Shown piece by piece: positions 31,192 through 42,144 of a stretch of DNA of 44,293 bases. Each line of letters opens with the position of its first letter. Position 1 is the first letter of the stretch. The translations under genes were made by a program, and so were the position numbers. The notes beneath the pieces are model-generated. The model made no database searches and was not told the DNA's origin. It saw nothing but the letters and a program-made list of their open reading frames with translations. Source of the DNA: Parvularia atlantis (Eukaryota; Opisthokonta; Rotosphaerida); contig CALSCO010000912.1 in the NCBI GenBank assembly GCA_943704415.1, positions 1-44,293 of the forward strand, written 5' to 3'.

Positions 31192-34100
31192 ATGGCGGGG
31201 GCGGCGGCGTCGTTCGGCGCGTTTGCGGCGGGCCTCGCGCGGCGCGACGTGGCGGACGGCGTCGCGACGACGGCGGCGACGGCGGCGACGTTGGCGGATG
31301 GCGCGGAGGCGCGCGAGAGCTCGCGGTTCTGGCACGAGTTCTTCCGTGAGCACCGCGACGAGTTTGCGCGGCGTGCGGACGTGGCCGAGGCGCCCGGCAA
31401 CCAGGACGAGGAGGAGGGGGGCGATCTCGCGGCGCTCGGACACGACGAGCTGCTCGACAAGCTGCACGGCGTAGTGGCACGGCTCACGCGCGAGCTCGAG
31501 CAGATGCGCGACGGAGAGCTGCTCAGGTCCGCCGCGCGCCGCGCGCCCGCCCTCGACCGCTCGCACGTCTCGTCCGCCTCGGCCATGTCAATCGAGATGG
31601 CGCGGCTGCTGCCGCTGGTGATGGGCGTGCGCCGTGACGCCGAGACCGTCGACTTCCCGACGCCGTCGTTTGTACGCCGCGACACCGCCGCAGACGACGA
31701 CAACGACGATTCCGACGACGCCGACACGACCGTGCGCAGCAAGCGCGCCTCGCTGCTCGCCAGCGGCGTCGATCTGCTCAACGGCTCGTTCTACGACGAC
31801 GGCGCCGCACCTGCCAAGACGCCCGCACGCACACACGCACGTGCCCCCGTCCGCGTCTTCAGCCCGCCCTCGGACGACGGCAGCTCGTTCAAGTCGGTCG
31901 GTGCGTCGCCGCCCGCACACCCTTGTCCTGCGCGCGCTGCCAGCTGACCCAGCACGTGTGCAGCCTCATCGCAGCTCGACGATGTCTTTGGCAGCGGCAA
32001 CGGTAGCGGCAACGGCGATGACGACGCTGGCAGCTCGCTCGCGTCAATCGGCCTTGACTCGCTCAACCACCTCGTCCACGCGTTCACGCCGCTGCCGAGC
32101 GCGCCGCCGTCGCAGCGCACGCAGACGCGGCAGCAGCAGCAGCAGCAGCAGCAGCAGTCGGCGTCCGCGGCGGGCGGCTCGGAAACGCGCATCAACGGCG
32201 TCTCACCGGGTGACTTTTTCCGCGAAAAGTCGGGGGCGCTGGGTCGCCTGACGGGCTCGCCGCTGGACCCGCTGGACAAGGTGTGCACATCGGCGCTCAT
32301 GCACGCAAATACGTGGCCGCTGACCGGGAAATGTAGCCGCGCTTCGCCACGCCGCCCGATGCTGCCGCACGCACGGCGCGCGTCAACGCCGGCGACGACC
32401 AGCGCGAATACTTCCGCATGTCGGGCGCGCTGACGACGTCCGAGGACCCCGTGGCGCACACGTTCGCGTCGCTGTGGCCGCGCGCGCCCGTGCCGCCGGT
32501 GGCGCGGTCCGACCTGCCGTCTACCGTGCGCCAGCCGCACGCAGCAACGGCTGGCCCGTTTGGGCAGCAAGCCGTGCGCCAAGAACATGCGGCGGCGGCT
32601 GGCCCGTTTGAGCAGCCTGACGTGCGTCTGGTGACACAACACGACCTGCTCAGCACGATGCGCATGGAGCCTGCCCTGCGCCACCCGTTCGGCACGATGC
32701 ACGAGCAACCCGCTGCACGCCACCTGCAAACGGCGACGGCCGAACCCTACGGTGCCATCGCGCACGAGCCGTTCGAGCAGCACGCCTCACGCCAACTGCA
32801 CACGGCCGCCAACAGAAAGACAGCCCCCGCACCGACCGTGCAGCAGCGTGCAGCTCCACAGGACGACGACAATAACGACGGCGACGACGACACGGTGACG
32901 CTGACGCTGTCGTCCCACCGCAGCCTACCAACCGTGCTCCACGGCCCCACCAGCCGGCACGCGCCCCTGTCGTCCACCAGCCTCGGCGCGACGGTGCAGC
33001 GCGGCGACAGCAGCAACGTTGTCGTGCTCGCGCCGAGCTCGGCGGGCATGAGCTTTGGCGCGGTTGCCACGCCACAGACGCGCGAGGTCGTCGTGGTCAA
33101 CGTCGGTCGCAAGCCCGCGTACGTCCGCGCGCTCGTCAAGGCCGCCGCGCCCAACAACGCCCTCGCGCTGGACCTGAACGCGCGCTCCATCACGCTCGAG
33201 CCCAACCGGCACGTTGCGCTGCGCATCACAGTCAAACCCGTCAGGGCCTACCGCGGGCCTGTGGCCGACTGCCGGTGCGCCGCAAGAGGCCTGCCGTGCA
33301 TGGTTGCGCTCACTCACACACGCGCGCGCGCGGCAGGTGGATGCTGGACGTGCTGAGCGTGGACCACGACTTGCGCGTGGCGGCCGCGACGGGCGCGGCA
33401 CAGCAAGAGCTCTTGAACCAGGCAACGCAGGTGCACCGGCTCGACGTCTCTGCCTCGACTGCTGGCACGGGCGACGGCACGGGCGAGGTCGAGCTTGTGC
33501 CACCGAGCGACTGGCACGTCAGCCCCCGCGCGCTCGCCGTGGGCCCGGCCGACGCCGTGCCGCCCGGCTGGACCGTCGTCGTGACCAACACGTCCGACGT
33601 CGACATTGTCTTTGAGGCGTCATGGCCGGCGGTGTGCGCACACCAGCCGCTGCGCGCTGGCTGCCGGCTGACGTTGTGGCGCGGCAGGCGCATCTAGACG
33701 TCTTCCCCGCCACGGCACGCGTGCCCGCACACGCAGGACGCAAGCTGCACGTCACGCCGCTCAACCTCAGCGGTCGCACGCACGGTGCGCGCTCGTGACC
33801 TGCGCGCTTCCGCTCGCTCACACAAAGCTGCGCGCGCAGACTGGCGCGGACGGATAACGATCGCCGCGGGTACGCACGTGCACCACGTCGACGTCGCCAT
33901 CGCCGCATCGAGGCTCACGGTCAACGGACGCGTGGGTGCGCGCCTGAGGCCGCTTGTCCGGCTACGACTCTCACACTTGTGCATCCGACCAGGCGCGCCG
34001 TCGCAGCAGCCAAGCGTCGTGAGCGTGCCGACGTCGGCAAACTTCCCCGCGGTGCTGGTTGGGCGCAGTGCCGAGCGCTTCATTGTCGTCGAGAACCGCT

Positions 34101-34994
34101 CGGCCGAGCCGCAGACGGTGCAGGCTGCCGTCTCCGGCTCGGCGTTTGCGCTCGCAGCGGGACACGGCGCGAGCTTGTCGGTTGGCTCGCGCAGCGCAGC
34201 ACAGGTGTGCTGCGGCGCGCGCTCCGCGTGGGCGCTGACAGCCCGCGGCAGATCCCACTGCTGTTCAGGCCGGCAGCCGAGGGGCGCTTCGAGGGCAAGC
34301 TCAGCGTGACGGTGCGCGCTGCCGTGCAGCAGGCCGGCTGTGCCGTCTCACCCGCGCGGCACGCAGACGTCGGGGGGCGCCACGACTACGTGCTTCCTGT
34401 TTGGCCTGGGCGTGGTCGGCAGCGAGGACGGCGTGGCGCCGGCACAGGCCGCGAGCGTCTCGGGCTCGCTGCGTGCCGACCGCGCCGTGCTGGACTTTGG
34501 CTCGGTGCCGTACAACGGCGTGGCGGTCGTCCGGTGCGCGTGTGGCGAGTGCGTGCACGAGTGCACTTGCTCACCCGGCAGCACGCGCCGCAGGCACATT
34601 ACGCTGGCTAACCACAGCGACGTCAACTGCACCGTGGTCGTATGCGGCTTGCGTCAGGACGAGGGCCTGTTCCGCGTGAGCGAGGAGCACCAGGTGCGCC
34701 GCTCGCTGTGTCGTCGATCGGCCATCTGACGGCGCGCGGCAGGTCATCCCGCTGCGCCGTCGCCAGTTTGTCAAGGTGCCGGTGACGTTTGTGCCACCGA
34801 CGTCGGCCTGGGAGCGGCCGCCGGGCCGGCACGAGACGAGCGCGGTCTTTGTCAGGTGTGAGCTGCTCGGCGCGGTTGCCCTGCGCGCAGGCTGACCCCC
34901 CGCGGCGTGCAGCGACGCCGACCCCGAGCCCGTTTACGTCTCACTAAGCGCGACCGTGGCGGGCGAGGCCGGAGCGTTGTCGAGGTCTCTGTAA
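31192..34994 (+). CDS. CEP192/SPD-2-like ASH-domain protein (centrosome or basal body)
   Basis: The ATG at 31192 lies in CCACCATGG, an optimal start context. The N-terminal exon has RESSRFWHEFFREHRDEFAR, an acidic stretch and GVDLLNGSFYDDG; then a long disordered Ser/Gln region with GLDSLNHLVHAFTPLPSAPP. From about 33000 on there are immunoglobulin-like ASH units: LAPSSAGMSFGAVATPQTRE + VVVVNVGRKPAYVRALVKAA; WHVSPRALAVGPADAVPPGW; VVSVPTSANFPAVLVGRSAE; and LRADRAVLDFGSVPYNGVAV + HITLANHSDVNCTVVV. The end PEPVYVSLSATVAGEAG and a TAA at 34992-34994 close it. The disordered start plus C-terminal ASH array resembles SPD-2/CEP192, which recruits kinases and pericentriolar material to centrioles. 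A hydin-like ciliary protein is the main alternative. Confidence 0.68.
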
Positions 34995-35433
34995 CGTGTT
35001 CCACCAGCGACAAGATCAGAAGGGTACACGAGGGCGAGGGCGGTCAGAGGCTGTCGATGTCGGTGTCGATCCACTGGCGGCGCCGCGGCGTCAGCCTGAG
35101 GTGCCGTGCCGCGCCACTCTTCGTAGCTGCTCAGCAGCTGCGTCGCGGTGAAGGTGTGGGCCTTTGACGCCCGTGTTTTTCGCGACCGGAAGCAGCAACT
35201 CTAGCAGGGTCACGATCGCGCGATCGTGACCGGCGCGATCGTGACCGGCGCGCTCGGGCGAGCTCTTGCGACAGCCGCAGCAGAGCACACGTCGCTGGGC
35301 CACAGTCAAGCGCCTGGTCGAGTGCTTGCGCCATCGCCGCGCTTGAGTTACCGTCTGTTCTTAACAGTGCGTTTCATTGGTCACGCCCCAGCGACTGGCA
35401 TTCAATGCTACTGCACATGTGAACTCATTGCTC
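34995..35433. other. Gene-free convergent intergenic region (439 bp)
   Basis: No supported coding sequence. It separates two 3' ends, so it holds two terminator or polyadenylation regions; the only clear structure is the palindrome described separately. It includes a locally AT-richer part (35330-35440). Confidence 0.5.
35208..35231. repeat. Perfect 24-bp palindrome with a flanking direct repeat
   Basis: Each half-site reads GGTCACGATCGC, meeting at 35219/35220. The right arm motif GCGATCGTGACCG is repeated at about 35235-35247. It could form a hairpin in RNA or bind a dimeric protein; it lies in a convergent intergenic region. Confidence 0.85.
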
Positions 35434-37759
35434 TCACGAACTCACGCGGAGGCGCGGCGCGAGCGGGAAGACGAGCGTCTGGATCTCGGGCGGGAGGCAG
35501 CGCCCCTGACACAGCGTATGCGCGTCAGCGTCAGTTGCGCGGCGCGGCCGGCACGCACCGTGGCCAGCTCCGGGTGGCGCTGCACCGTGCGCACGCACAG
35601 GTTCACGAGTGACGGCACGCCTGCCTGCTCGTAGAGTCGGATGGCCAGCGGCATTGCCACCAAGAGATCGTGCCCGTCGGGGCGGAATGCGAGGCCGTTG
35701 ATCTCCTGTGACACGTGCAGTACCTGCGAGCGTGTGCCGTGTGAGACGCACAGCACCGCCGAGGGGCGCGCACGCACCTGTCGCTCGTCAGTCGCGACGT
35801 CGTACACGTGCACGCACAGCGAGCGCATCGAGAACACCAGCAGATTCTCGGCCACGGGCGAGAACGCGACGGCGTATGTCGGCCCTGGCACGGTCGCGCG
35901 CGTCTCAGCCTCGTCACGCACGACGAAGGCACGCACCGCCCGCGTCGATCTTGCGCACGACGGTGCGCTGCGCCGCGTCGACCACGTTGACGTAGCGGCC
36001 TGTGTCGGTCGTGACCGCGACGTGCTTGCTGTCGCGGCTCCAAGCGACGTACTGGCACGTTGTCTCGCTCTCGCGCCGCGCGTTCTCGTCGGCCAAGACT
36101 ATGCCGAGTCAGACCGCAGCAGCCACAGCATGCGCAACGCACCGAGAGGCACGCGTTCGGGCGTCCCGAACGTCATTTGCGCGGCGCCGGTCTCCGGGTG
36201 GCGGCCTGGCGTGACGGGAGTCAGGTACAGGTCGCTCCCGTCGCCGACGGACGCCAGCAGCGAGCCGTCAGGCGCAATCTGTCCGACCGAGCGCGTGAGT
36301 GACGCAAAGAGGGTGGGCAAGCGGCGGCGCGTACGCGTGTGTCGTTCATGCGCACGTGGTAGCCGCGAATGACGTGGTGCTCCTCGAGGCTCGGGAAAGA
36401 CAGGACTGCGCATGGCGCACACGTATCAGCCGTACCGCATACGCCGCACCGCGCGCGCACGCCGCACCCTTGACCGTGCGGTCGTTGCACGACAGCACGA
36501 CGCGCAGGGTCTCGCCGTCGAGGTCGACGATGATGTCGACGCTGTTGTTCATCGTGCGCGACACGCGGCGTGTCACCGTCGCGGGCGCGTCCTGCGAGCT
36601 GTGCGTCGTACGCGCGTCAGCACCTAGCACCTTCTGGCCCGACCGACGCGCGCACTTGGTGTTGATGCACATCATGTGCCCGTTGGCCGACGCGACAACG
36701 ACCCAACCGTACTTGACCGTCATGCAGATCGGGCGGAAGCGCAGGCGCGCCACGACGGACTGCGCGGGGGGGGGGGGGGGGGGGATCAGGCGTGCGGTGC
36801 GGGCACGCAACCGTCCAGACACGCACCGCCGCCGCGCCAAACTCGGGCGCCTTTATCACGTTGAAGCCCTGCACAAAGTAGACGTCCGAGTTGGTCGGGC
36901 AGCACAGGGCGTTGGCGCACTGGAAGTGGTGTGCGCTCGTGCGAGCGGCCATCTCGTTGTTGCGCGCGCGGCACTGGAGCAGCACCTTGCGCTTGCCCGC
37001 GCGCACGGCCGCGTCCTCGATCTCGTCAACGCCGGCGGACAGGCGCGCACTGTGCACGTGGGTCAGCGCAGCCACAGCGCAACGACGCTCGACCGGTGGC
37101 ACGCACGCAAACACGTTGGCCATGACGTCGTGCAAGCTGTCGATGGGTGGTCTGACCGGCGGTGCCGCGGCCGGCCGGCGCACGCCGTGGAAGCGCTGCG
37201 GCGGCAGTGGCGGCGTCGGCAGCGGCTCATCCCGCGGTGCGGGCGGCGGCGTGGGCGCGTGGTCCATCGCATCGTCGTCCTCCGCGCTGCTTTCGCTTGC
37301 CCGCGCCGCCGCCGCCGCTGCCTCGGCCTCGCCACGAGCTGGGCGCGCCGTCTCGGTCTCGCCCTGCATCGCCGCAGCCTCGTCCTCGTCGTCCTCGTCC
37401 TCGTCCTCCCCGTCCAGCCACGCGTCGTCGTCGTCATCGTCGTCGTCGTCATCGTCGTCGTCGTCGAACTCCTCGTCGACCCAGTCTGCGTCGTCGCCGT
37501 TGTCGTCGGTCCATTCCTCGTCCTCGTCCTCGTCGTCCTCGTCCATCGCGTCGCCCTCGTCCCAGTCGACATAGGTCGCGTCCATCTCGTCGTCGTCGTC
37601 CTCGTCGTCGCCCTCGTCATCGCCCTCGCCCCGCTGCAGCCGGTTGAGCTGCCACAGCTGCGCGGCTATGTCGTGCGGCTCCATCGCCTCGAGCATCACG
37701 CGCATGATGCGCTCGATCGCCTCGGCGCGCGACGCGTCTGACGGCGCACGGTCGCCCAT
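35434..37759 (-). CDS. Acidic WD40 protein, DUF2415-like
   Basis: The ATG at 37759 gives MGDRAPSDASRAEAIERIMR and EPHDIAAQLWQLNRLQRGEG, then a very long Asp/Glu region (37370-37630). The folded part includes HHFQCANALCCPTNSDVYFV, FNVIKAPEFG, ICMTVKYGWVVVASANGHMM, THSSQDAPATVTRRVSRTMN + NSVDIIVD, LRVVLSCNDRTVKVLSFPSL, APDGSLLASVGDGSDLYLTP, YVAWSRDSKHVAVTTDTGRY and AVAFSPVAENLLVFSMRSLC, a beta-propeller. The NNSVDI / SCNDRTVK pair resembles fungal WD40 proteins with a DUF2415 domain. The last exon ends LPPEIQTLVFPLAPRL and a stop at 35434-35436, an F-box or SOCS-like tail motif. Function is unknown; a substrate-adaptor role is only suggested. The intron at about 36766 has a C19 sense tract just before its AG. 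Start codon is 29 bp from that of PheRS. Confidence 0.72.
36766..36784. repeat. Poly(G) tract, G19, in an intron of the WD40 gene (C19 on the sense strand)
   Basis: On the coding strand this is a C19 run immediately before GCGCAG, so it acts as an extreme polypyrimidine tract. Confidence 0.95.
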
Positions 37760-37788
37760 GTCAGTTGTAAGCTACTGTGACATACACG

Positions 37789-39551
37789 ATGAGGACCGTC
37801 GCATCCGGTCTGTGCGCGTTCACTCGCGCGCCCCAACGCTGACGCGGCCGTGCAGAGTTGCGCCGGCGGTTCGGCCTGGTCGCGGACGAGGCGTGCAACG
37901 TGCCGCTGAGCATCGTCGACAAGGGCGGGCGCGAGCTGCACAACCAGCCTAACCACCCGCTCGGCATGATCAAGCAACGCGTCGTGCAGAGTCTGCAGCG
38001 GAGGTGCGCGCCGCCCGCGTGGGATTCACGCAGCGCACGCGTGCGGCTGACATCGGCGCGATCGCGGCCGAGCAGCTGCGAGCGGAGAGGCCGCGCGCCG
38101 TTTGAGCTGTTTGACCAGCTCGCGCCCTTTGTCAGCGTGCGCCAGAATTTTGACGACCTGCTCGTGCCGCCCGGGCACACGTCGCGCCGGCCGAGCGACA
38201 CGTACTACGTCAGCCGCGACACGGTCCTGCGCACGCACACGTCCGCGCACCAGAGCGAGCTCATCCGCGCAGCCAGGGTACACGTGTGCGCGCCACCCAC
38301 GTGATCGCGCTGATCGCACGGAGCGCAGCGCGCCTTCCTCGTCGCCTCGGACGTGTACCGGCGCGACGAGATCGACAGCTCGCACTACCCGGTCTTTCAC
38401 CAGGTGTGGTGGCGGTGGCGGCGCTGAGCGGGCGCCCGCTCAGCAGATCGCAGATGGAGGGCGTGCGGCTGTTTGCGATCGACTCGCCCGAGGTTCAGGC
38501 GGCCGTGCGCGCCGGTGGCGGCGGCGATGGGCCCGTAGTCGACCCCACGAAGCTCGACGAGGGCGAGAAGCAGACAGGGTGCGCTTCTCTCGCTGCGCTG
38601 TGCTTGCGTGCTCATGTGCTGCCAGGCCGATCACCGGGCCGCTGCGGCCACAGCCGGCGCACCTGCCGGCCGCCGCGCGCTTCGTCGAAGACGACATGAA
38701 GCAGACGGTGGAGGACATGGCCGAGGACCTGTTTGGCAAGAACGTGCAGGTGCGGCGCGGGTGACGCAAGAGCCAGCGCGGCCCTGCTCACGTGCGCGTG
38801 CGCCGCGGGCAGATGCGCTGGGTCGACGGCTTCTTCCCGTTCACCCGCCCGTCGCTCGAGCTCGAGGTGTACTTCCAAGACCGCTGGATGGAGGTTATGG
38901 GCTGCGGCGTCGTGCAGCAGAAGATCCTCGCGAGCAACGGCGCGGGCGACTACATCGGCTGGGCGTTTGGTGCGCGCTTCTTACTCCTGCGCGCGCGGGG
39001 TGCGTGCGTCTGACCCGTCGCAGGCTTCGGGCTCGAGCGGCTTGCGCTCAAGCTGTTTGACATCCCCGACGTGCGCCTGTTCTGGAGCACGGTGCGCGCG
39101 CTTGTGCACAGAGCGACCGCGAAAGGCACGGTTGTGACGCGCGCACGCGGTCAGGACCCGCGCTTCCTGTCGCAGTTCGAGGCGGGCAAGCGCGACGTGC
39201 GCTTCGTGCCCTTCTCCAAGTACCCGCACTGCTACAAGGACATCACGTTCTGGTTGCCGCAGCGCGCGTACCATGACAACGACTTTTTCGAGGTCGTGCG
39301 CGACGTGGCCGGCGACCTGGTCGAGAACGTGCAGCTGGTGCGGCCGAGCATGCGCGCGCAAGCGTGTCGGCTCACTGAGCGCCGCGCCACAGGTGGACAC
39401 GTTCACCCACCCGAAGCGCCAGCGCAAGAGCCGGTGTTACCGCATCCTCTACCGCTCGATGGACCGCTCGCTCACGAACGACGAGATCAACGAGCTGCAG
39501 GCGCAAGTGCGGCAGCGCGTCGAGAGCGTGCTCGGCGGCGAGCTGCGGTAG
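37789..39551 (+). CDS. Phenylalanyl-tRNA synthetase, mitochondrial monomeric type
   Basis: The ATG at 37789 starts a 19-nt exon (MRTVAS), spliced (donor 37808, acceptor CAG 37853-37855) to [80 protein letters not shown], motif 2 ([20 protein letters not shown]), [37 protein letters not shown], motif 3 ([20 protein letters not shown]) and the C-terminal anticodon-binding domain ([40 protein letters not shown]) match mitochondrial FARS2 in order. It charges mitochondrial tRNA-Phe. The stop is TAG at 39549-39551. The N-terminus is short for a targeting peptide, so a further start upstream or an organelle signal within the first 20 residues is possible. Confidence 0.95.
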
Positions 39552-39612
39552 ACGGCTGTACCGCGTTCTGGCGCGCACTGCAGAAACCGGGGCACAGACC
39601 ACACGCGCGTCG

Positions 39613-41983
39613 TCACAGCCGCACGTCCATGACGCAGACCTAGGTGCGCCCGGCAGCCTGAGCACGCGGAGCAAGCAGACAGTGCGGCGTACCGTGTTGT
39701 TGGACAGGCACGCCGCGATCCTGTTGCCCGCGCTGTTCCACGACACGTCGAAGATGCCGCCGCTCCCGCGGAACGACTTGACCAGTGCGCCGTCCTGCCG
39801 CGGCGCACGCAGACTGAGCCCGAGCCGCACGCGCGAGCGCACCGCAGCCCGCGCACCTTGACCGACCACACATAGAGCATGCAGTCGAAGGACCCCGACG
39901 CGACGTAGCGGCCGTCGGGCGAGTACGCGAGCGAGTAGACCTGTGGCCGGGCGGTCAGTTGCCCCTGCGCTGCTGAAGATGCCGCACCTGCTTGCGGTGC
40001 TTGCCAAAGGTCGTGACGCACTTGCCCACGTTCGCGTCCCACAGCTTGACGGTCGTGTCGAATGAGGCGCTGCGTGGGGCACGCGCATGCGTGCGGCTCA
40101 GCGGGCGGGAGCGCACGGCGTCCTCGTTGCACGCACCTGGCCAGCTGCAGCTCCGCGGTCGGGTTCCAGCTGATCGTGTAGATCTCCTTCGTGTGCTCGG
40201 TCAGGTCGAGGACGCAGTGCTCGTTGCTCACGCGCCAGATCTGTGCGCGCACGGCTGAGCGCACCGGAGACACGCGTCGCGCGCGCACCTTGGCCGTTGA
40301 GTCGTCCGAGCACGACGCGAGCAGCTTGCCCGAGGGGTCCCACTTGACCGCGTTGACGTCGCGCTGCGTGCCGCCGCACCCGCGCCCCGTGAGCGCTGCC
40401 GAGGGCGTCACAGCCGCCGCACCTTGTGGCCCTGGAACACCTGCACCGGCTTGCTCTCGCCCAGCTGGCACACGACGATCGAGCAGTCACTCGAGCAGCT
40501 CGCGAACGAGACGTTGTCGCGCCAGTCCACGTCGAGCGTGGGCGCTGCGTGTGTGCGCGCGCGCAGGTCAGGTCAGACGCGCGACCGCCGAGCACAGTGC
40601 GCGCGCACCCGTGTGGTACTCAAACTGCTGCCGCACCTCGCCCGTCTGCGTGTCCCACATCACGGCCGTGTTGTCGACCGAGCCCGACAGCAGCGAGTCG
40701 CCAGCCTTGTTCCACTTGAGCGCGAAGATGGGGCCCTTGTGTCGCTGGAGCGTGTGCACGAGCGCGCCTGCCGTGTGCGCGGTCGCAGCATGAGGTGATG
40801 CGGCAGAACTGCGGAACGCCCGCGCACCCTTGTCATCCCATATCCTTGCGAGGCCGTCGTACGAGCCCGTCGCGAGCAGGCTGCCGGCGGGCTGCGACCG
40901 CGACGGGTGAGCGTGCGACCGCGGTGTGCGCGTGACCACGCACGTTCCAGTCCAGCGTCGTCACATCCTTCGTGTTGGGCGTGAGCGGGCGCTGCATTCC
41001 CTCGTAGTGCCGCAGCACGACCGCGGGCGCGACCGCCGACGTTGCGTTCGTGGGGCTCGTCGGCACATCCCACACCATCGCCGAGGCATCGCCGGAGCTG
41101 TGCCGCGGCGCCACCGCGCATCAGTCGACCGCTCCGCACAGCGGCGCATGACGCACCCGGACGCGAGCAGCGACCGCTGCGGGTTCCACGCGCACGTGAA
41201 CACCTGGGCGCGCAGGCGGCGCGGTCAAGCGCGATACATCGTGCACGGCCGTGCCCACACGCACCTCCGACTCATGCCCCGTGAGCACGGTCACGTCGGC
41301 CGCGACAATCTCGCCGGCCAGCGGTTGCGCGGCGGCGTGGTCGTCGTCGCCGTAAGCTGCGCGCGTGCGGTCAGCCACAAGGACCGGCTCGCGGCACCGC
41401 GACCGCACCTGCGCCGTCCTCGGTCTTGAGACGCTTCTCCTTCTTCTCGCGGCGCTCGTCGCGGCTGTCCTTGCGCTCGCGCTTGATCTCTGCAATGGGC
41501 GTGAGAGGACGCCACACGAGGGGGCGGGTGCACACCGCGCTCTCGCGCGCGCTGCCGGGCCTCGGGCGACGGCGTCGGCTTGGGCCCGAGCGCGGTCAGG
41601 AGTGTCGGCGTGTCGTCGCAGTCGACCTCGAGGCCGTCCTGGCGCGCGCGCGTGCGCATCGTCAGTCGGGCGGATCGGGCGCGCCGGGGCAGGCCGGATG
41701 GCGCGTGCCTCGGTGACGTGCCACTCGACATCGACGTACTGCAGACCCTTCTGCAGCAGCGTCACGAGCCCGCCCGGCGGCACACTGCCCGACATGACGC
41801 TGCTCTTGCCCAGGTAGCTCTCGTTCCACAGCGCGAAGGCCGAGTGCTGGAACCCTGCCCGGATGCGCGCCGCGGCGCGTGCGCGTCAGCCAGCGCCCCG
41901 GCGGCGCATCGGCGCGAGCGCGCACCTGACTCCTGCAGGTACCGGTAGACGAGGAAGTTGACCTCGTCGCTCGTGAGGCTCAT
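39613..41983 (-). CDS. TBL1: TBL1/ebi-type LisH-WD40 corepressor subunit
   Basis: The ATG at 41983 opens the LisH domain [20 protein letters not shown], followed across an intron by [20 protein letters not shown] and [20 protein letters not shown], the TBL1 F-box-like region. A charged linker ([20 protein letters not shown]) leads to the propeller: [144 protein letters not shown] and [20 protein letters not shown], with a short last exon VCVMDVRL and a TGA (39613-39615). In animals TBL1/TBLR1 is part of the NCoR/SMRT-HDAC3 corepressor in the nucleus. Convergent with PheRS, 61 bp apart. Confidence 0.96.
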
Positions 41984-42144
41984 CGCCGTCGCCGCTGCCG
42001 CCGCTGCCGCTGCGGCGCCAGATGCGTCAGCCAAGCTGGCTATTGCCCACGCGATCTGTGTACGGCACAGGTAAATTCGGGAGCGCACGTGCGGCCGCCG
42101 TTCGCTCCTCCTCCGCCGTCACGACTCTTCTCGTCCTCGTGTCG

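Noticed and set aside
36616-37741. Long plus-strand frame opposite the WD40 gene, rich in Val/Leu
   Set aside because: It is the antisense of the Asp/Glu-rich region and has no ATG-led structure or family motif.
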